NCBI GenBank assembly: GCA_963708205.1
Contig: OY970196.1
Coordinates: 1,860,001-1,924,000 of the forward strand
Direction: 5' to 3'
Length of the DNA: 64,000 nt
Origin: CAVYTF01 sp963708205
Lineage (GTDB): Bacteria; Bacteroidota; Bacteroidia; Chitinophagales; Chitinophagaceae
Below, one piece after another: positions 37,315 to 45,104 of the stretch. Within the stretch, counting starts at the first letter, position 1, and the number at the start of each line of letters is the position of its first letter. A model generated the notes under the pieces. The model saw nothing but the letters and a program-made list of their open reading frames with translations, was not told the origin of the DNA and made no database searches. Position numbers and translations under genes: made by a program.

Positions 37315-39339
37315 ATGAAAAAAATATTGTTACTTCTTAATTCTTGCTTTTTACTTTTTACTTTTTCCTTCGCACAGGATACTTGGACAATCAAAGCCAC
37401 ATCCATTGACCCAAATAATTATTATGGCGAAACTGTTGCTAATGGCATGATCGGTATTGTTTCTTCACCACAACCTTTTACGGTAAAAGATATTGTTTTA
37501 AACGGCGCATTCGATACGTATGGCAGAGGCAGAGTGAGTAACATTCTCAAGACTTTTAACTTCGTAAATATGTATCTTGAAATTGATGGTGACAGAATTG
37601 AAAATTTTTCTCAGACAAAAAATTTTCAGCAGTCGCTTGATATGCATCACGCAAATTTTACAACGGGTTTTGATTATGACGATAAAGCTTCTGTAAGTTA
37701 TACTTATTATGCACTACGCAATTTGCCTTATTCAGCTTTGGTTGATGTAACGATCACTGCAAAAAAAGATTTTGATTTTACTTCTGCAAGTGTGATGGAA
37801 GCTCCGGATATGTTGAAAGATGTTGAGAATTATTACAATGAAATTGATCGTCCGCATGTGCGCATTTCTTTATTAACGTCAACAGCAAAAAGCCCTACAG
37901 GAAAATTAATGCTTGCTGCATCAAACAGTTTCATTTTCGATGAGCCGCATGGCAGTGAACCTTTAGTGATCCATGAAATGTGGGACAACAATATGCATCT
38001 TGAAAAATTTAAAAAACATCTTGTTGCAGGTCAGACTTATCATTTCGCTATAGTTGGCTCTGCCATTACATCTGCGCAAAATGACGATCCCTTGAATGAA
38101 GCAGAACGATTAACGATCTATGCAGCTTTGCAGGGCACAAAAAGATTAATTCAATATCATAATAATGCTTGGGATTCCCTTTGGAAATCTGATATAATTA
38201 TTGATGGTGATGATGCTTCGCAAAAAGATGTGCACAGCATGTTGTATCATTTATATTCATTCGTTCGCGAAGGAACATCTTATAGTTTATCGCCAATGGG
38301 TTTAAGTGGACTTGGATATAACGGACATACATTTTGGGATACCGAATTGTGGATGTATCCGGGCTTGCTTTTGCTTCATCCTGAAATTGCAAAATCATTA
38401 ATTGAATATCGTTTTCAAAGATTGGATGTTGCTGAAAAAAATGCTTCTTCGCATGGATTTAAAGGCGCAATGTTTCCTTGGGAAAGTGCTGCTACAGGTA
38501 ATGAAGAAACCCCGGTGTGGGCTTTGAGCGGGCCATTTGAACATCACATTACTGCTGATGTTGCAATAGCTGCATGGAATTATTATTGCGTAACTCAGGA
38601 TAAAAAATGGTTACTTGAAAGAGGTTATCCGATCTTAAAAGCAACTGCAGATTTTTGGGCAAGTCGAGTAGAAAGAAATGGTACTGGTCATTATGATATT
38701 AAAAATGTAGTGGCTGCAGATGAATGGGCAGAGAACGTTGACAACGATGCTTTTACAAATGCGGCTGCAAAAGAAAATTTGCAATATGCTACGGAAGCCG
38801 CGCGAATACTGGGCTTACCGCCAGATGAAGATTGGCTGAATGTTGCTAATAATATTCCAATTTTAAAATTCAATGATGGTGTTACAAAGGAATATGATGG
38901 ATATAATGGTGAAAAAATAAAACAGGCTGATGTAAACTTGCTTGCGTATCCTTTGCATGAAGTAACAGGCAATGGCATAAAAAAAGATCTTGATTATTAT
39001 GAGCCACGTGTTGGTGAAGGCCCTGCAATGACACATGCAATCTTCTCTATTTTAGATTCAAGACTCGGAATGCCGGACAGTGCTTACAATGCTTTTCACA
39101 ATGGTTATACACCAAACATGCGTCCACCTTTTGGCGTGCTTGCAGAAACTGCAACTGGCAATAATCCTTATTTTGCAACAGGTGCTGGTGGCATGATTCA
39201 AGCTATGCTTAATGGTTTTGGTGGATTGCAAATAACAGAGAATGGCATTATTCAACTAAAAACTAAACTTCCATCAAATTGGAAGTCATTAAAGTTAACA
39301 GGAATTGGCATTGATAAAAAATCATATGAAGTGAAATAA
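37315..39339 (+). CDS. Secreted glycoside hydrolase family 65 protein
   Basis: A 674-residue exported enzyme (signal ends SFAQ). GH65 parts: N-terminal beta-sandwich (ETVANGMIGIVSSPQPF, SVSYTYYALRN), then an (alpha/alpha)6 barrel with GHTFWDTELWMYPGLLLLHP and ADEWAENVDNDAFTN. Glu470 in DEW is the expected general acid. At the place where phosphorylases bind phosphate there is instead VLAET with Glu611, which could serve as general base, as described for GH65 hydrolases acting on kojibiose or trehalose. It is therefore probably an alpha-glucoside hydrolase rather than a phosphorylase. It closes the second sus-type locus and is that locus's only visible enzyme. The signal-peptide codons contain a TTTTTAC-type heptamer repeat. 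Confidence 0.85.
   Translation: MKKILLLLNSCFLLFTFSFAQDTWTIKATSIDPNNYYGETVANGMIGIVSSPQPFTVKDIVLNGAFDTYGRGRVSNILKTFNFVNMYLEIDGDRIENFSQTKNFQQSLDMHHANFTTGFDYDDKASVSYTYYALRNLPYSALVDVTITAKKDFDFTSASVMEAPDMLKDVENYYNEIDRPHVRISLLTSTAKSPTGKLMLAASNSFIFDEPHGSEPLVIHEMWDNNMHLEKFKKHLVAGQTYHFAIVGSAITSAQNDDPLNEAERLTIYAALQGTKRLIQYHNNAWDSLWKSDIIIDGDDASQKDVHSMLYHLYSFVREGTSYSLSPMGLSGLGYNGHTFWDTELWMYPGLLLLHPEIAKSLIEYRFQRLDVAEKNASSHGFKGAMFPWESAATGNEETPVWALSGPFEHHITADVAIAAWNYYCVTQDKKWLLERGYPILKATADFWASRVERNGTGHYDIKNVVAADEWAENVDNDAFTNAAAKENLQYATEAARILGLPPDEDWLNVANNIPILKFNDGVTKEYDGYNGEKIKQADVNLLAYPLHEVTGNGIKKDLDYYEPRVGEGPAMTHAIFSILDSRLGMPDSAYNAFHNGYTPNMRPPFGVLAETATGNNPYFATGAGGMIQAMLNGFGGLQITENGIIQLKTKLPSNWKSLKLTGIGIDKKSYEVK
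37347..37367 (+). repeat. Three-copy heptamer repeat within the GH65 signal peptide codons
   Basis: CTTTTTA, CTTTTTA, CTTTTTC in a row encode part of the hydrophobic core of the signal peptide. The same heptamer, on the other strand, occurs upstream of the ABC ATPase at 967-984. Confidence 0.5.
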
Positions 39340-39354
39340 ATTTTACAGAAAAAA

Positions 39355-40275
39355 TCAAGCAATAATATTTTTTTTCAAAGGATTTTTATACATCCAATAA
39401 ATTCCAATCATCGACACTGCAATATTCATCAGATCAAAAAGCAAACTGATGCAAACAGATTCGTTCCTGTTTAATAAAAACTGTGTGCTTCCCCAGATAA
39501 ATACAATTTCACGGGCGCCAAGCGGACCAAAAAAAATTGGTAATACTGCCACTAACGACGACAATAAAAAAATGAAAATATATGCTGATTGATCGTTATT
39601 TAAATGCAAGGCGAAAATGATACAATAAACACAAACAACCTGCAAGCCCTGCACTAATAAGCCGAGCCAAAACGTAGGCTGGAAGCCAATTACAAAGGAT
39701 GGAAAGAATTTTTGAACAATAAAATAATAGATGATCATACCTGGCAAAATTGCTATTGCAAGAAGCAATGCATAGTTGCCTCCATGAAAAACAATGTAAT
39801 AATAAACAATACTTAAAATGCCAATAGCTGCAACGCCACTTACGCGATCTAAAAAGACTGCAGCTGTTAAAAGCCTTGCTGAATAGTTATATGTTCTTTT
39901 CAATGCAATAATTTTATACGCATCTCCGCCAACCCCACCGGGAAGAAAAACATTATAAAACATTCCAAGCCAATTAAGTTTCAAATTTGTTTTTTCTGAA
40001 AGATGAACATCAATATTTCTGAAAAAAATATTCAGCCTGAATGCACTGACGATTTTTGATGCAGTGAAAAAAAATGTTCCTGCTGCAAGCCAAAGCCAGT
40101 TGCTTGTTCTAATTGTTTGCCAGGCTGTTTGCCATTCAATTTTTTTTACAACATACCACACGCAAAAGACAGTAACGGCAATTTTTAAAAAAGTTTTTAT
40201 TGCTTTTGAAAATGTGCTTTCTGTTTTTTTTTCTTCGACGAAAATTGATGTAGGATTAAACTTTTGTTCGTCCAT
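39355..40275 (-). CDS. Lysylphosphatidylglycerol synthase TM-region family (flippase-like) membrane protein
   Basis: A 306-residue integral membrane protein with about seven to eight hydrophobic helices and family marks near the loop YNVFLPGGVGGDAYKIIAL (the conserved PGGVGGD) and VFLDRVSGVAAI. Members without the synthetase domain are often found beside glycosyltransferases and are thought to move or modify lipid-linked substrates. The N-terminal 30 residues are charged and cytosolic. It overlaps the preceding glycosyltransferase gene by 20 bases, so translation is probably coupled and the two proteins likely share a lipid-linked glycan pathway. Confidence 0.85.
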   Translation of the reverse strand: MDEQKFNPTSIFVEEKKTESTFSKAIKTFLKIAVTVFCVWYVVKKIEWQTAWQTIRTSNWLWLAAGTFFFTASKIVSAFRLNIFFRNIDVHLSEKTNLKLNWLGMFYNVFLPGGVGGDAYKIIALKRTYNYSARLLTAAVFLDRVSGVAAIGILSIVYYYIVFHGGNYALLLAIAILPGMIIYYFIVQKFFPSFVIGFQPTFWLGLLVQGLQVVCVYCIIFALHLNNDQSAYIFIFLLSSLVAVLPIFFGPLGAREIVFIWGSTQFLLNRNESVCISLLFDLMNIAVSMIGIYWMYKNPLKKNIIA

Positions 40276-41197
40276 AAATATGTCTTATGCGATATGTTTT
40301 TTTATCAGACGATTCGTAGTAAGTGCGCATGCTTACTTCAGCTAATATGCCAATTGTTATCAATTGTATGCCGCCAAGCAGCAGCAATAAACCCAATATT
40401 ATCAAGGGTTTTCCCCAAATATCCTGACCCATTATTTTCAATGCAAGCAAATAAATATTTATTGCTATGCCCATAAACAATGATATAAAGCCAAGCGTGC
40501 CGAAAAGATGCATCGGCTTCTGGCTGTATCGTCGGAAGAAGACCATCGTTATCAAATCGCTCATTACGCGAAAAGTTCTTCCCAATCCATATTTTGATTT
40601 ACCAAATTTTCTTGGATGATGTTTTACATCAACCTGTACAATTCTTGCGCCCTGCATACTTGCAAGCACGGGAATAAAACGATGAAGTTCTCCGTATAAA
40701 CCAAGATCTTCCGCAATTTCTCTTTTAAAAATTTTTAATGTACATCCATAATCCTGGATATAAACTTTGGTCATATACCGGATAATGGCATTGGCAATTT
40801 TGCTTGGCAACTTGCGCAAAAAAACGCCGTCCTGCCTGTCTTTGCGGTTACCTGCAACAACATCCCAATCTTCCTTTTTAAGCTTATCAAGCATAGGCGG
40901 AATGTCTGTTGGATCGTTTTGTAAATCACCATCAAGCAACGCGATATATTTACCGCTGCTTTCATCAATGCCTGCAGCCATTGCGGTGCTTTGCCCATAA
41001 TTTTTTCTTAATTCAACTAAAACAAATCTATCATTCATTACCTCTTTTATGCGTCGCCTTGTGGCATCTGTAGAGCCATCATCTACAAAAATTATTTCAT
41101 AGTCAAGATCTTTAAGTGCCTCATTCAATGCCTGCGCAAGCGGATGAATATTTTCTTCTTCATTCATCACCGTAATAACGACAGACAATTCGCGCAT
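40256..41197 (-). CDS. Family 2 glycosyltransferase, polyprenyl-phosphate-sugar synthase-like
   Basis: A 313-residue GT2 enzyme of the DPM1/ArnC/GtrB group. The GT-A domain starts LSVVITVMNEEENI and contains IIFVDDGSTDATRR and the metal-binding ALLDGDLQNDPTDIP; RYMTKVYIQDYGCTLKIFKR is the acceptor region. Two C-terminal transmembrane helices (about 235-257 and 270-293) are typical for enzymes that transfer sugar to undecaprenyl phosphate. The overlapping LPG-synthase-like gene downstream supports a role in making and handling a lipid-linked sugar. The donor sugar is unknown. Confidence 0.9.
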   Translation of the reverse strand: MRELSVVITVMNEEENIHPLAQALNEALKDLDYEIIFVDDGSTDATRRRIKEVMNDRFVLVELRKNYGQSTAMAAGIDESSGKYIALLDGDLQNDPTDIPPMLDKLKKEDWDVVAGNRKDRQDGVFLRKLPSKIANAIIRYMTKVYIQDYGCTLKIFKREIAEDLGLYGELHRFIPVLASMQGARIVQVDVKHHPRKFGKSKYGLGRTFRVMSDLITMVFFRRYSQKPMHLFGTLGFISLFMGIAINIYLLALKIMGQDIWGKPLIILGLLLLLGGIQLITIGILAEVSMRTYYESSDKKTYRIRHIYGRTKV

Positions 41198-41362
41198 TAA
41201 AATTTATTTATTGCGAAGATACAATCAGAATTAAGCATCTCTTATTCTCAAGCCTAAAACAAAAATTGTTCGAATTATAAATGAAATTTTTAAAAACGCT
41301 TGTCAAGTGTTGATACTATTTCTGGCAGGTAATTGGCAACATAAAAGAAAATTAAGTTTGAA

Positions 41363-41878
41363 ATGAATATTAAAAATATCAAACCATTCAATGGTGATTT
41401 AATAAATGTAATTGTTGAAACACCGCATGCAAGCAGAAATAAATTTGATTATGATTTTGATCTTGATATTTTTAAATTAAAGAAAACACTTCCGCAAGGA
41501 ATGATATTTCCTTTTGATTTTGGTTTTATTCCAAATACAAAAGGTGCTGATGGAGATCCGCTGGATGTTTTGGTAATAATGGACCAAAAGGCTTATCCAG
41601 GTTGCCTTTTAGAATGCAGAGTTTTAGGAATTCTTGAAGCGGAGCAAACGGAAAGAGACAAACAAACAATGCGAAATGACAGAATAATTGCAGTTAGTAA
41701 TTATTCTGCGATGTATGAGCATCTTAAAACATTCAAAAATTTAAACAAAGACTTACTGAACCAAATAGAAAATTTTTTTATCAATTATAATAATCAATCA
41801 GGGAAAAAATACAAGCCAATAAAATGGGCCTCACCAACGGAAGCCAAGCAGTTAATAAAAGCGCAAATTGTGAAATGA
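41363..41878 (+). CDS. ppa: Inorganic pyrophosphatase (family I)
   Basis: A 171-residue soluble pyrophosphatase that hydrolyses pyrophosphate and so drives biosynthesis. The family signature DGDPLDVLV is intact, with further metal-ligand region MRNDRIIAVS and the N-terminal VETPHASRNKFDYD. Single gene, divergent from the glycosyltransferase gene, followed by its own terminator. A TAAGTTTG sequence lies only about 8 bases before the ATG; if used as a -7 element the mRNA would be nearly leaderless. Confidence 0.96.
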   Translation: MNIKNIKPFNGDLINVIVETPHASRNKFDYDFDLDIFKLKKTLPQGMIFPFDFGFIPNTKGADGDPLDVLVIMDQKAYPGCLLECRVLGILEAEQTERDKQTMRNDRIIAVSNYSAMYEHLKTFKNLNKDLLNQIENFFINYNNQSGKKYKPIKWASPTEAKQLIKAQIVK

Positions 41879-41906
41879 AATATTATATTATAAGTTACAA
41901 ATAAAA

Positions 41907-41935
41907 ACCCGGCGTATACCGGGTCTTTATTTTTA
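41907..41935 (+). terminator. Rho-independent terminator after ppa
   Basis: Stem ACCCGG / CCGGGT (6 bp) around CGTATA, then a T-rich tract with interruptions. It starts 29 bases after the pyrophosphatase stop codon. Confidence 0.8.
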
Positions 41936-41949
41936 GAAGGAAATAGAAG

Positions 41950-42051
41950 TTATTTTCCTTTGCCCTTTCCACCGCCAGAGCCACTACCTGAACCACTACC
42001 ACTTCCTGAATTTCCTCCGCCATTTTGATACATGCAATCTAAGGTTTTCAT
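41950..42051 (-). CDS. Possible 33-residue Gly/Ser/Lys-rich micropeptide
   Basis: An ATG-initiated frame of 33 codons starts MKTLDCMYQNGGG, continues as an alternating Gly-Ser run and ends KGKGK. Alternating GS sequence with mixed GGT, GGC and GGA codons is not expected from AT-rich non-coding DNA, and the reading frame is clean. It sits alone in the 270-bp gap between ppa and the mscS gene, on the opposite strand. A partial inverted repeat TGCCA...TGGCA (42091-42111) lies 40 bases upstream. A single Cys at position 6 and the repetitive tail are notable. No family was recognised; it could be a small secreted or modified peptide, or a spurious frame. Confidence 0.4.
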   Translation of the reverse strand: MKTLDCMYQNGGGNSGSGSGSGSGSGGGKGKGK

Positions 42052-42242
42052 AAATTAAATTTTTAATTATAATAAGTAATTCAAGTGATGTGCCAAATTA
42101 TAATAATGGCACATTAATAGAAGTTTGTTTGACATATAAATAATACTATGGAAATAAAAACAAAGAAGCACCAAAGGCTGATCAGGAAAAAAAATCAACA
42201 AAAATAAAGTCACATAAAATTTGGATAGGAAGTTATGCAGTA

Positions 42243-43157
42243 ATGGCGCTGGCTTGCATTGCTTTTTATTTTCTGTTTCGATATAGAATTTTTAATCTAC
42301 TCGAGTCTTACCGAACAGTTCTTTTAAAAATATCACTCGCTGCATTTTTTTGTTTTATCGCTTTGATCATTGCAAAAATTGCGGAAAGTGTTGTTGAAAA
42401 GAAATCGCATACCAAAGGAATAAAATATAACCTGATTCGCTTGATACGTTTACTGTCTTTAATAATTATTGCTTTTATCATCATTACTTTTCTCAATCAA
42501 AACTGGTACACAGCCGCAGTTTCGCTTGGTCTTATTTCTTTGATACTTGGCTTTGCATTGCAATCTCCCATTGCATCTTTAATAGGTTGGTTTTATATTG
42601 TCATTCGCGTGCCGTATAAAGTTGGTGATCGCATTCAGATACAGGATTTTACCGGCGATGTTGTTGAAATTAATTATTTCGATACCACACTTTGGGAGTT
42701 TGCGGGAAATTATATGACGAATGATTTGCCAAGCGGACGCCTTATCCGTTTCCCAAATATTTTGGTGTGGCAATATGAAGTATATAATTATTCATGGAAA
42801 AAATTTCCTTATATCTGGAACGAAATACCTTTTTATGTAGCGTTTCAAAGTGATTTGGATTTTGTAGAAAAAACAATTCGAAGCATTGCCCAGGCAGAAT
42901 TGGGAGAGGCAATGAAAGATAAAGTAAATGAATTGAAACAATTAATTAAAGAAACGCCTGTTGACGAAATTGAAGTAAAAGAATATCCTTTTGTAAGTTT
43001 TCGGATAAATGAAAATACATGGGTAGAAGCATTGCTGATTTATCTTGTTGATCCAAAAAAAGCTTCAGCAGTCAGAAGTAATCTTATAAAAAAAACATTG
43101 AAAGTTTTAAATGAAACTGAAGAGAAAGTAATGATTCCAACAGGTTATTCGAGATAA
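42243..43157 (+). CDS. Mechanosensitive ion channel family protein (MscS-like), N-terminus probably frameshifted
   Basis: A 304-residue protein from the first in-frame ATG. Three hydrophobic helices (about 3-17, 27-47, 74-95) precede the MscS pore and beta domain: SLGLISLILGFALQSPIASLIGW is split by the conserved FALQSPIASL, then VPYKVGDRIQIQDFTGDVVEI, the classic MscS middle domain. It protects against osmotic downshock or acts as a small-conductance channel. The frame is open upstream to 42144 without a start; a nearby ATG at 42148 is out of frame by one base across an A5 run. One extra A there would give a 32-residue charged N-terminal extension (MEIKNKEAPKADQEKK...). Confidence 0.85.
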   Translation: MALACIAFYFLFRYRIFNLLESYRTVLLKISLAAFFCFIALIIAKIAESVVEKKSHTKGIKYNLIRLIRLLSLIIIAFIIITFLNQNWYTAAVSLGLISLILGFALQSPIASLIGWFYIVIRVPYKVGDRIQIQDFTGDVVEINYFDTTLWEFAGNYMTNDLPSGRLIRFPNILVWQYEVYNYSWKKFPYIWNEIPFYVAFQSDLDFVEKTIRSIAQAELGEAMKDKVNELKQLIKETPVDEIEVKEYPFVSFRINENTWVEALLIYLVDPKKASAVRSNLIKKTLKVLNETEEKVMIPTGYSR

Positions 43158-43162
43158 ATAAT

Positions 43163-43612
43163 TTATGGCTGTACTATAAATGTGTCTCTTGTTGGTTGCA
43201 TATTATTTCCTTCTAAAATAAAATTTAAAACGATCTTAAGTGTTTCTTTTAATTCAGAAAATTTTGATGGTTTGCGGATATAATAATTTGCACCATTTTC
43301 ATAAAAAAAATCTATGACTTTATGCTGCAACGAAGTAGACAATACGACAACTGTTAGATCTTTTAATTTTTCAGATTGCCTGATATCTGTTAAACATTCA
43401 AAGCCATTTTTGCGAGGCATATTTGCATCAAGAAATAAAACGTTTGGTAACTTATTATCTGCTGCTTCATTCAAATTCCGCATAAGTTGCTCTCCATCAT
43501 ACACACAACTTAAAAAGACAGGTAAATGTAATTGATCAATTGCATTTTTAAAAAGAATGCAATCATCCTTATCATCTTCCGCAAGTAGAATATCAATAGA
43601 TTGTTTTTGCAA
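43163..43612 (-). CDS. Single-domain response regulator
   Basis: A 149-residue stand-alone receiver domain. The phosphoacceptor is Asp62 in LFLDANMP; acidic residues 12-14 (AEDDKDD), the switch Ser/Thr at about 92-93 (VLSTS) and Lys114 (IRKPS) complete the site. There is no output domain; the C-terminal 20 residues are unstructured. The class resembles the Rcp1/CheY-like regulators common in Bacteroidota. The only usable start is TTG at 43612 (MQKQSIDILL). It converges on the mscS gene with a 5-base gap. No histidine kinase is nearby, so the partner is unknown. Confidence 0.9.
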   Translation of the reverse strand: MQKQSIDILLAEDDKDDCILFKNAIDQLHLPVFLSCVYDGEQLMRNLNEAADNKLPNVLFLDANMPRKNGFECLTDIRQSEKLKDLTVVVLSTSLQHKVIDFFYENGANYYIRKPSKFSELKETLKIVLNFILEGNNMQPTRDTFIVQP

Positions 43613-43684
43613 AATATGAAAACTTATTATTCAATCTTAACTTCAAAATCTGTGCAAACTTTTCAAGTTAAATGTAATTACATA

Positions 43685-43924
43685 CTATCTTTTAGGAACG
43701 AGCAATGCATAAATAACATACAGCCAACCTAAAATGCCATGAATTATTGCAAGTAAAATAGATTTGTTTCTATTCCATGAAATTACTACAGCCACAATAG
43801 TTCCAAGCCCGATGCCAGGTCCATAATAAACAGGTTGAAAAAATCCCGGATTGCCGGTTTGGACCACACAAGAAGCAAACAGAACCAGAATAAATGAAGT
43901 AAGAGTAACCAGTTTAATTTTCAT
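43685..43924 (-). CDS. Small predicted membrane lipoprotein, 79 residues
   Basis: The N-terminus is a lipoprotein signal (MKIKLVTLTSFILVLFASC, Cys 19). A Pro/Gly/Tyr-rich linker (FFQPVYYGPGIG) is followed by two close hydrophobic segments, one before and one after WNRNKS, ending YVIYALLVPKR. The second half resembles the short two-helix proteins of the superinfection-immunity or YqaE type (weak resemblance, unconfirmed). It lies between the response regulator and the UDP-galactopyranose mutase gene, same direction. Function unknown. Confidence 0.65.
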   Translation of the reverse strand: MKIKLVTLTSFILVLFASCVVQTGNPGFFQPVYYGPGIGLGTIVAVVISWNRNKSILLAIIHGILGWLYVIYALLVPKR

Positions 43925-43964
43925 AATTTAAGAATTAAAATTAAAAACAAGTTACTCTTATTTT

Positions 43965-45104
43965 TTATGCGCGCAAGATTAAAGATCTGTTATCACCCAC
44001 CTGCGTTTCATTTGAATGCTGCATAATTTTTTTGAATAGAGTAAGTGATTGTGCAACCACCTGATCCATATTATAATATTTATAAGTGCCTAATCTGCCT
44101 GTAAAATAAATGTTTGGAATGGTGTCTGCAAGCAGCGCATATTTTTTATAAACTTCTGTATTTTCAGCACGCGGGATTGGATAATAAGGATCACCTTCTG
44201 CCTTTGGATATTCGTAAACGATTGATGTTTTAGAATTTTTTTGACCTGTTAAATATTTGAATTCAGTTATCCGCGTATAAGGTTGCGTGTTAGGATAATT
44301 TACTGTTCCTGTTGGTTGAAAATATTCTTTATCGTGCGTTTCAAATTTGAATTCTATGGAACGATAAGGAAGCTTCCCATAACAATAATCAAAATAAGAA
44401 TCAATTGGCCCCGTATAGATCATAGAATGAAAAGGAATAATGTTGATGACTTCTTTATAATCAGTGTTCAACATTATTTTTATGTTCGGATGCGAAAGCA
44501 TTTTTTGAAACAAATTAGTATAACCATGTGCCGGCATTGCCTGGTATGTATCTGTGAAATAACGGTTGTCTTTATTGACTCTTGTGGGTACTCTTGCAGT
44601 TACTGAAGCATCCAATTCGGAAGGATCTAAATCCCATTGTTTTTTTGTATAACCTTTAAAAAACTTTTCGTATAATTCACGACCAACTTTATTCAACACC
44701 ACATCTTCTGAAGTTTTTATTCTGTCTTTTTTTTCTGCTTTTGATTTAAAAAAATCATCCACTTCGCTGCAGGAAAGATTCAAACCATACAAAGTATTTA
44801 TTGTATTTTGATTGATGGGAACAGGCACTAACTGTCCATCAACACTGGCTAAAACATGATGTTCATAAGGACGCCATTCTGTAAAATGTCCTAAATAATC
44901 AAATACTTCTTTTGAGTTTGTGTGAAAAATATGCGGACCATATTTATGCACTAATATTCCGGCTTCATCATAATAATCATAAGTGTTGCCGCCAATATGA
45001 TTGCGCTTATCAATTACCAACACTTTTTTATTTGCTTTTGATGCCAGTCTTTCAGCAAGCACACTGCCTGCAAATCCTGCTCCTACAATTAAATAATCAA
45101 ACAT
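43965..45104 (-). CDS. glf: UDP-galactopyranose mutase
   Basis: A 379-residue flavoenzyme that interconverts UDP-galactopyranose and UDP-galactofuranose for cell-surface glycans. The FAD-binding Rossmann start is YLIVGAGFAGSVLAERLA; further family marks are RNHIGGNTYD, KYGPHIFHTN, FKGYTKKQWDLDPSELDASV, YTGPIDSYFDYCYGKLPYRS and the C-terminal GRLGTYKYYNMDQVV. Length and residues are complete. It overlaps the glycosyltransferase gene upstream by 8 bases, which suggests joint production of a galactofuranose-containing polymer. Confidence 0.96.
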   Translation of the reverse strand: MFDYLIVGAGFAGSVLAERLASKANKKVLVIDKRNHIGGNTYDYYDEAGILVHKYGPHIFHTNSKEVFDYLGHFTEWRPYEHHVLASVDGQLVPVPINQNTINTLYGLNLSCSEVDDFFKSKAEKKDRIKTSEDVVLNKVGRELYEKFFKGYTKKQWDLDPSELDASVTARVPTRVNKDNRYFTDTYQAMPAHGYTNLFQKMLSHPNIKIMLNTDYKEVINIIPFHSMIYTGPIDSYFDYCYGKLPYRSIEFKFETHDKEYFQPTGTVNYPNTQPYTRITEFKYLTGQKNSKTSIVYEYPKAEGDPYYPIPRAENTEVYKKYALLADTIPNIYFTGRLGTYKYYNMDQVVAQSLTLFKKIMQHSNETQVGDNRSLILRA

